From an uncultured Mediterraneibacter sp. (GTDB lineage Bacteria; Bacillota; Clostridia; Lachnospirales; Lachnospiraceae): a stretch of 32,373 nt of DNA. This document shows, one piece after another, positions 30,501 to 32,373 of this stretch. The stretch covers positions 1-32,373 of the forward strand of contig CALWDN010000010.1 in NCBI GenBank assembly GCA_944376685.1, read 5' to 3'. The notes beneath the pieces were generated by a model. The model made no database searches. It was given only the letters and a program-made list of their open reading frames with translations, and had not been told where the DNA came from. Made by a program: the position numbers and the translations under genes. Numbering within the stretch: position 1 is the first letter of the stretch; each line of letters begins with the position of its first letter.

Positions 30501-31165
30501 ACCCGGCGGATCTCCGCAGTTCTTCTCCGGATCCGTTCCTCAGCGGCCTCTGCAAGCACCGCCGGATCTCCTGCCGTCCCGCACCGGTCCAGCCACCGGT
30601 CCGGCCGGGGATAGCTTCGGGAATATTCATACATTTTCAGGATGATCCCCTCGATCTTCCGGTCGTTCCGGCCTGTCCCGAACCGCTCGGTGAACTCCAG
30701 GAAATCCTCCTCCCCGGACGCATACCACGCCTCCAGCAGTTCATCCATCACATCCTGTTTGAGAAGCTTCAGTTCTCCTTCTTCCGCGATCCGGAATCCC
30801 GGATCGATCCCGATCACATGGAAATGGTCCCGGATGACCGACAGGCAGAAGCTGTGGATCGTCGTGATCTGCGCGCTGTAGATCAAAGTCGCCTGCCGCT
30901 CCAGATGGGCGTCCCCCGGATGCGCCTCCAGCAGCTTCTCAACCGCGGCTCCGATCCGCTCCTTCATCTCGGCCGCCGCGGCCTCCGTGTACGTCACGAT
31001 CAGCAGACGATCCACGTCCAGCGGCGGATCGTCCTGCGTCAGGCGGCTGATGATCCGCTCCACCAGTACCGCTGTCTTCCCTGAACCGGCAGCGGCGGAT
31101 ACAAGGATATTGCGGTTCCGCAGATCAATGACTTTCTGCTGTTCACTTGTCCATTTTACACTCAC
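27554..31165 (-). CDS. addA: ATP-dependent helicase/nuclease subunit A
   Basis: I place the start at a GTG at 31165 (MSVKWTSEQQKVIDLRN), which overlaps the addB stop as GTGA and sits nine bases after GGAGG. This gives 1203 residues; the frame upstream to 31201 is the addB end read in another frame. UvrD-type helicase motifs are clear: Walker A SAAAGSGKTAVL near residues 23-34, DEYQDSN, GDVKQSIYSFR, and VRIMSIHKSKGLEFPVVFV. The C-terminal RecB-like nuclease has TVLDYKTDKVK and downstream QLDYYAEAL. AddAB resects double-strand breaks to start recombination, acting as the Firmicute counterpart of RecBCD. An internal 12-codon repeat (GPGQRA twice) occurs near 29113-29164. Confidence 0.97.
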   Translation of the reverse strand: MSVKWTSEQQKVIDLRNRNILVSAAAGSGKTAVLVERIISRLTQDDPPLDVDRLLIVTYTEAAAAEMKERIGAAVEKLLEAHPGDAHLERQATLIYSAQITTIHSFCLSVIRDHFHVIGIDPGFRIAEEGELKLLKQDVMDELLEAWYASGEEDFLEFTERFGTGRNDRKIEGIILKMYEYSRSYPRPDRWLDRCGTAGDPAVLAEAAEERIRRRTAEIRRVLERGLKLCETPDGPYMYGDMLESDLKELKKLEQAGDFDGMYEAAAGFTWKRLSSKKDETVSPEKKEKVKKLRAQAKALLDDLKADYFYVPRPVWEKDMEDAAPSLSVLAGLVKKFAALLDEKKRARNLIDFSDMEQFALSILTEEKDGQLAPSAAAQEYQEQFDEVMIDEYQDSNLVQETILNSVSRVSRGQNNVFMVGDVKQSIYSFRMSRPELFMEKYHTYSLEDSDRQRIDLHRNFRSRAEVLDSVNYIFRQLMHRELGGIEYDDHAALYPGAQFPPLPEQGEDPYRSELLLLDKKNTGEDDAAQAEARMIARRIHELIRDGSVYDKETETLRRIRYSDIVILARSIRGWAETCSAVLGEEGIPAYSVSREGYFETYEVSVLLDYLRILDNARQDLPLAAVLTSPFCGLDARELAAVRIAYPNVPFYQAAQMYAEAQDAEHGPGQRAADGIEQGPGQRAVEKLRKFYAQAAYFRKKVSYTPIHELLEEVMEKTGYRLYITAMPGGAQRAANLDMLTERAASFEGTSYKGLFNFIRYIEQLKKYDVDYGEAGIMDEQENTVRIMSIHKSKGLEFPVVFVAGLGINFNTQDLKGSVLLHSEWGAGLDLIDLKRRTKTPTFLKKMIRERTVLENLAEEMRVLYVALTRAKEKLIMAGAAEFTEDGALKMENSILRPEGAKKYLDWILPCIISEDTGEVKADAPVDIRVFDAGDLRPAQTEVHVEELAEDVFRHWDVSKTELPEFRKRLDDQLDYIYPFKDEGKMKLKFTVSELKKRAVLAEEAGEEMYEEPEVIPLLPAFMKEEEALTGASRGSAYHKLLELLDFREEYGAADGEEKLAGAVGHFRETGRLTEEMAACIRPGDILRFLASESGRRMRAAAQNNNLYREQPFVLAVDASEIYPEDRSGEKILVQGIIDVYFEEGDGLTVLDYKTDKVKTAGELKEKYHAQLDYYAEALEKLTGKPVKEKIIYSFSLGEEIVV

Positions 31166-32373
31166 TGATCCGCACCTCCGCTCTTCTTCATCTCCGCCCA
31201 CATCTTCGCCACTGCATCATCCATTGAATATTTTTCCAGTTTCCGGTATCTGCAGCCGCTGATCCGCAGGTCAAAGCCGCAGATATCCCGGTAGGCGCAG
31301 TAGTCGCATCCGGTCGCATCCTTCATCTGATAGGGTGCGGCCTCTGTTTTCCCCGCGCAGATATCTGCACGGATCTGTTTTTCTTTTTCACCGGCATAGG
31401 CCAGCACCGTCCGGAACACTTCCGCCGGGAGTGCATGTGAATTTTTGCTGAGCGATCCGTCCTTATTGCGTCCTGCCGGGATCAGCAGGGATGCGCCTGC
31501 AAGTCCACGCTCCAAATGCTCCAGCGATGCTTTCTCATCATTGATCAGACCGTCCAGCCGCAGTTCTTTCAGGATACGGTTCTCCACGTCCTGATCACTG
31601 TCGGCCCGGTCAACCACCGGATCCTGGATCCGGTAATAGAAGATCCCCGCCGGCACGATCTCCTTATCCGAAAACCGCTCCTTCTCCGCCTCAAGAGCCG
31701 CGTTCATATACACCGGCAGCTGCATCTGCAGGCCATGATACAATGCGGTAATATCAAAGCTCTTCATCCCGGTCTTATAGTCCGTTACTTTCACATACAC
31801 GCAGTTATCCGCCTCATCTTCGCAGATATCGATGCGGTCGATCTTGCCGCTCCCGAACTTCAGTTCATAGCCGCCCGGCACGAAGTCGCCCTTCTCCAGC
31901 TGTTTCGTAAGCGCCCACACCGAGCGCCGGATCAGCCGCCGGATCCGGCGGATCATATATTCATTGCGAGCCGTGCTGAAAAGGACCGTGTTGCCATAGT
32001 CCAGCACGCTTTCCTCCACGCACGCATCGATCATTTCATCCCGCACGTCATCCGGGATCTCTTCCCAGCGGAGCTTCTCCCGGTCCGCCTTTCTGGAGAA
32101 ACGTTCCAGGGACTGGTGGGCGATATTTCCCAGATCCACCGCTTCAAAGCTGTACTCCTCCCGGTCTGACAGACGGAGTCCGTAACTCAGGAAATGAGCA
32201 TAGGCACAGGATGTAAACTTTTCCATCCGCGTCACACTGATGCGGTCCGGATCCGGATACAGCGCATCCGCCTGTCCCGGTTCGAGATCCGGATACACCC
32301 GCTTCAGGAATCCTGCCCGCAGGATCTGCTCCATAGCCTCCTTTGCAGATGCATCCCGGCAGAACCGGGAATA
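31162..32373 (-). CDS. addB: ATP-dependent helicase/deoxyribonuclease subunit B, C-terminal part (cut by window edge)
   Basis: The frame is open from the right edge to the stop at 31162, giving 403 residues of the C-terminus. ISVTRMEKFTSCAYAHFLSYG carries the first iron-sulfur cysteine. GKIDRIDICEDEADNCVYVKV and DYKTGMKSF form the RecB-like nuclease site, and Q in LQMQLPVYM is the family glutamine. The trio CDYCAYRDICGFD completes the 4Fe-4S cluster that AddB uses to hold its nuclease domain. The gene is upstream of addA with a 4-base overlap. The missing N-terminus would hold the inactive helicase half that reads Chi-type sites. Confidence 0.96.
   Translation of the reverse strand, partial: YSRFCRDASAKEAMEQILRAGFLKRVYPDLEPGQADALYPDPDRISVTRMEKFTSCAYAHFLSYGLRLSDREEYSFEAVDLGNIAHQSLERFSRKADREKLRWEEIPDDVRDEMIDACVEESVLDYGNTVLFSTARNEYMIRRIRRLIRRSVWALTKQLEKGDFVPGGYELKFGSGKIDRIDICEDEADNCVYVKVTDYKTGMKSFDITALYHGLQMQLPVYMNAALEAEKERFSDKEIVPAGIFYYRIQDPVVDRADSDQDVENRILKELRLDGLINDEKASLEHLERGLAGASLLIPAGRNKDGSLSKNSHALPAEVFRTVLAYAGEKEKQIRADICAGKTEAAPYQMKDATGCDYCAYRDICGFDLRISGCRYRKLEKYSMDDAVAKMWAEMKKSGGADQ

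Overview
The window reads as an ordinary chromosomal segment of an anaerobic, spore-forming Firmicute, most likely of the class Clostridia and of a Lachnospiraceae type. The basis is an alpha/beta-type small acid-soluble spore protein, a YlmC/YmxH sporulation protein, AddA/AddB rather than RecBCD, a CIRCE operator, LL-diaminopimelate aminotransferase, the PadR/DUF1700/DUF4097 module, and strong GGAGG ribosome sites on nearly every gene. I saw no rRNA, tRNA, transposase, integrase, phage gene or CRISPR array. The family placement is inference from gene content, not from a search.

Layout: (1) 1-1299, minus strand: ylmC/ymxH - nrdR - truA (truA runs off the left edge). (2) 1434-5386, plus strand: a DUF3783 protein, a DUF975 / ABC-type-IV membrane fusion, a divergent carbamate kinase with a clear terminator, and a hemolysin III-type membrane protein. 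The last of these converges, 2 bases apart, on an AIM24-family gene on the minus strand. (3) 6134-13936, minus strand: dinB - membrane acyltransferase - dedA - GT4 glycosyltransferase - DUF374 acyltransferase-like - response regulator - sensor kinase, closely packed with several overlaps and closed by a terminator at 6134-6174. A terminator-like hairpin containing the dedA ribosome site divides it. (4) 13972-16575 clpB under a CIRCE/sigma-A promoter, divergent from a plus-strand gene fusing an XRE-type DNA-binding domain to an alanine-type aminotransferase. The spacer between them carries four copies of TTGAACTT.

(5) 18386-22469, minus strand: a CdaR/PucR-type regulator - ftsE - ftsX - (terminator) - ctpA. 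(6) 22662-25817, minus strand: a divergent WecG/TagA/CpsF glycosyltransferase, a spore SASP gene, pspC, DUF4097, DUF1700 and padR. The last three overlap by 4 bases each, and padR has a perfect dyad over its -10 box. (7) 25888-27208 dapL, with its own terminator and a long rod-shaped hairpin in its leader. (8) 27294-32373, minus strand: addB (right-edge partial) - addA - DUF1294, coupled by 4-base overlaps, with a terminator.

Functional threads: the envelope dominates (glycolipid synthesis enzymes with a two-component system, FtsEX/CtpA, TagA-like transferase, PspC/DUF4097/PadR, AIM24, hemolysin III), together with DNA maintenance (AddAB, Pol IV, NrdR) and stress response (ClpB). No entirely new multi-gene system is evident. 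The most unusual points are the regulator-aminotransferase fusion with its repeat-bearing promoter and internal ribosome site, the carbamate kinase with altered signature motifs, the hairpin over the dedA start, and the dapL leader structure.
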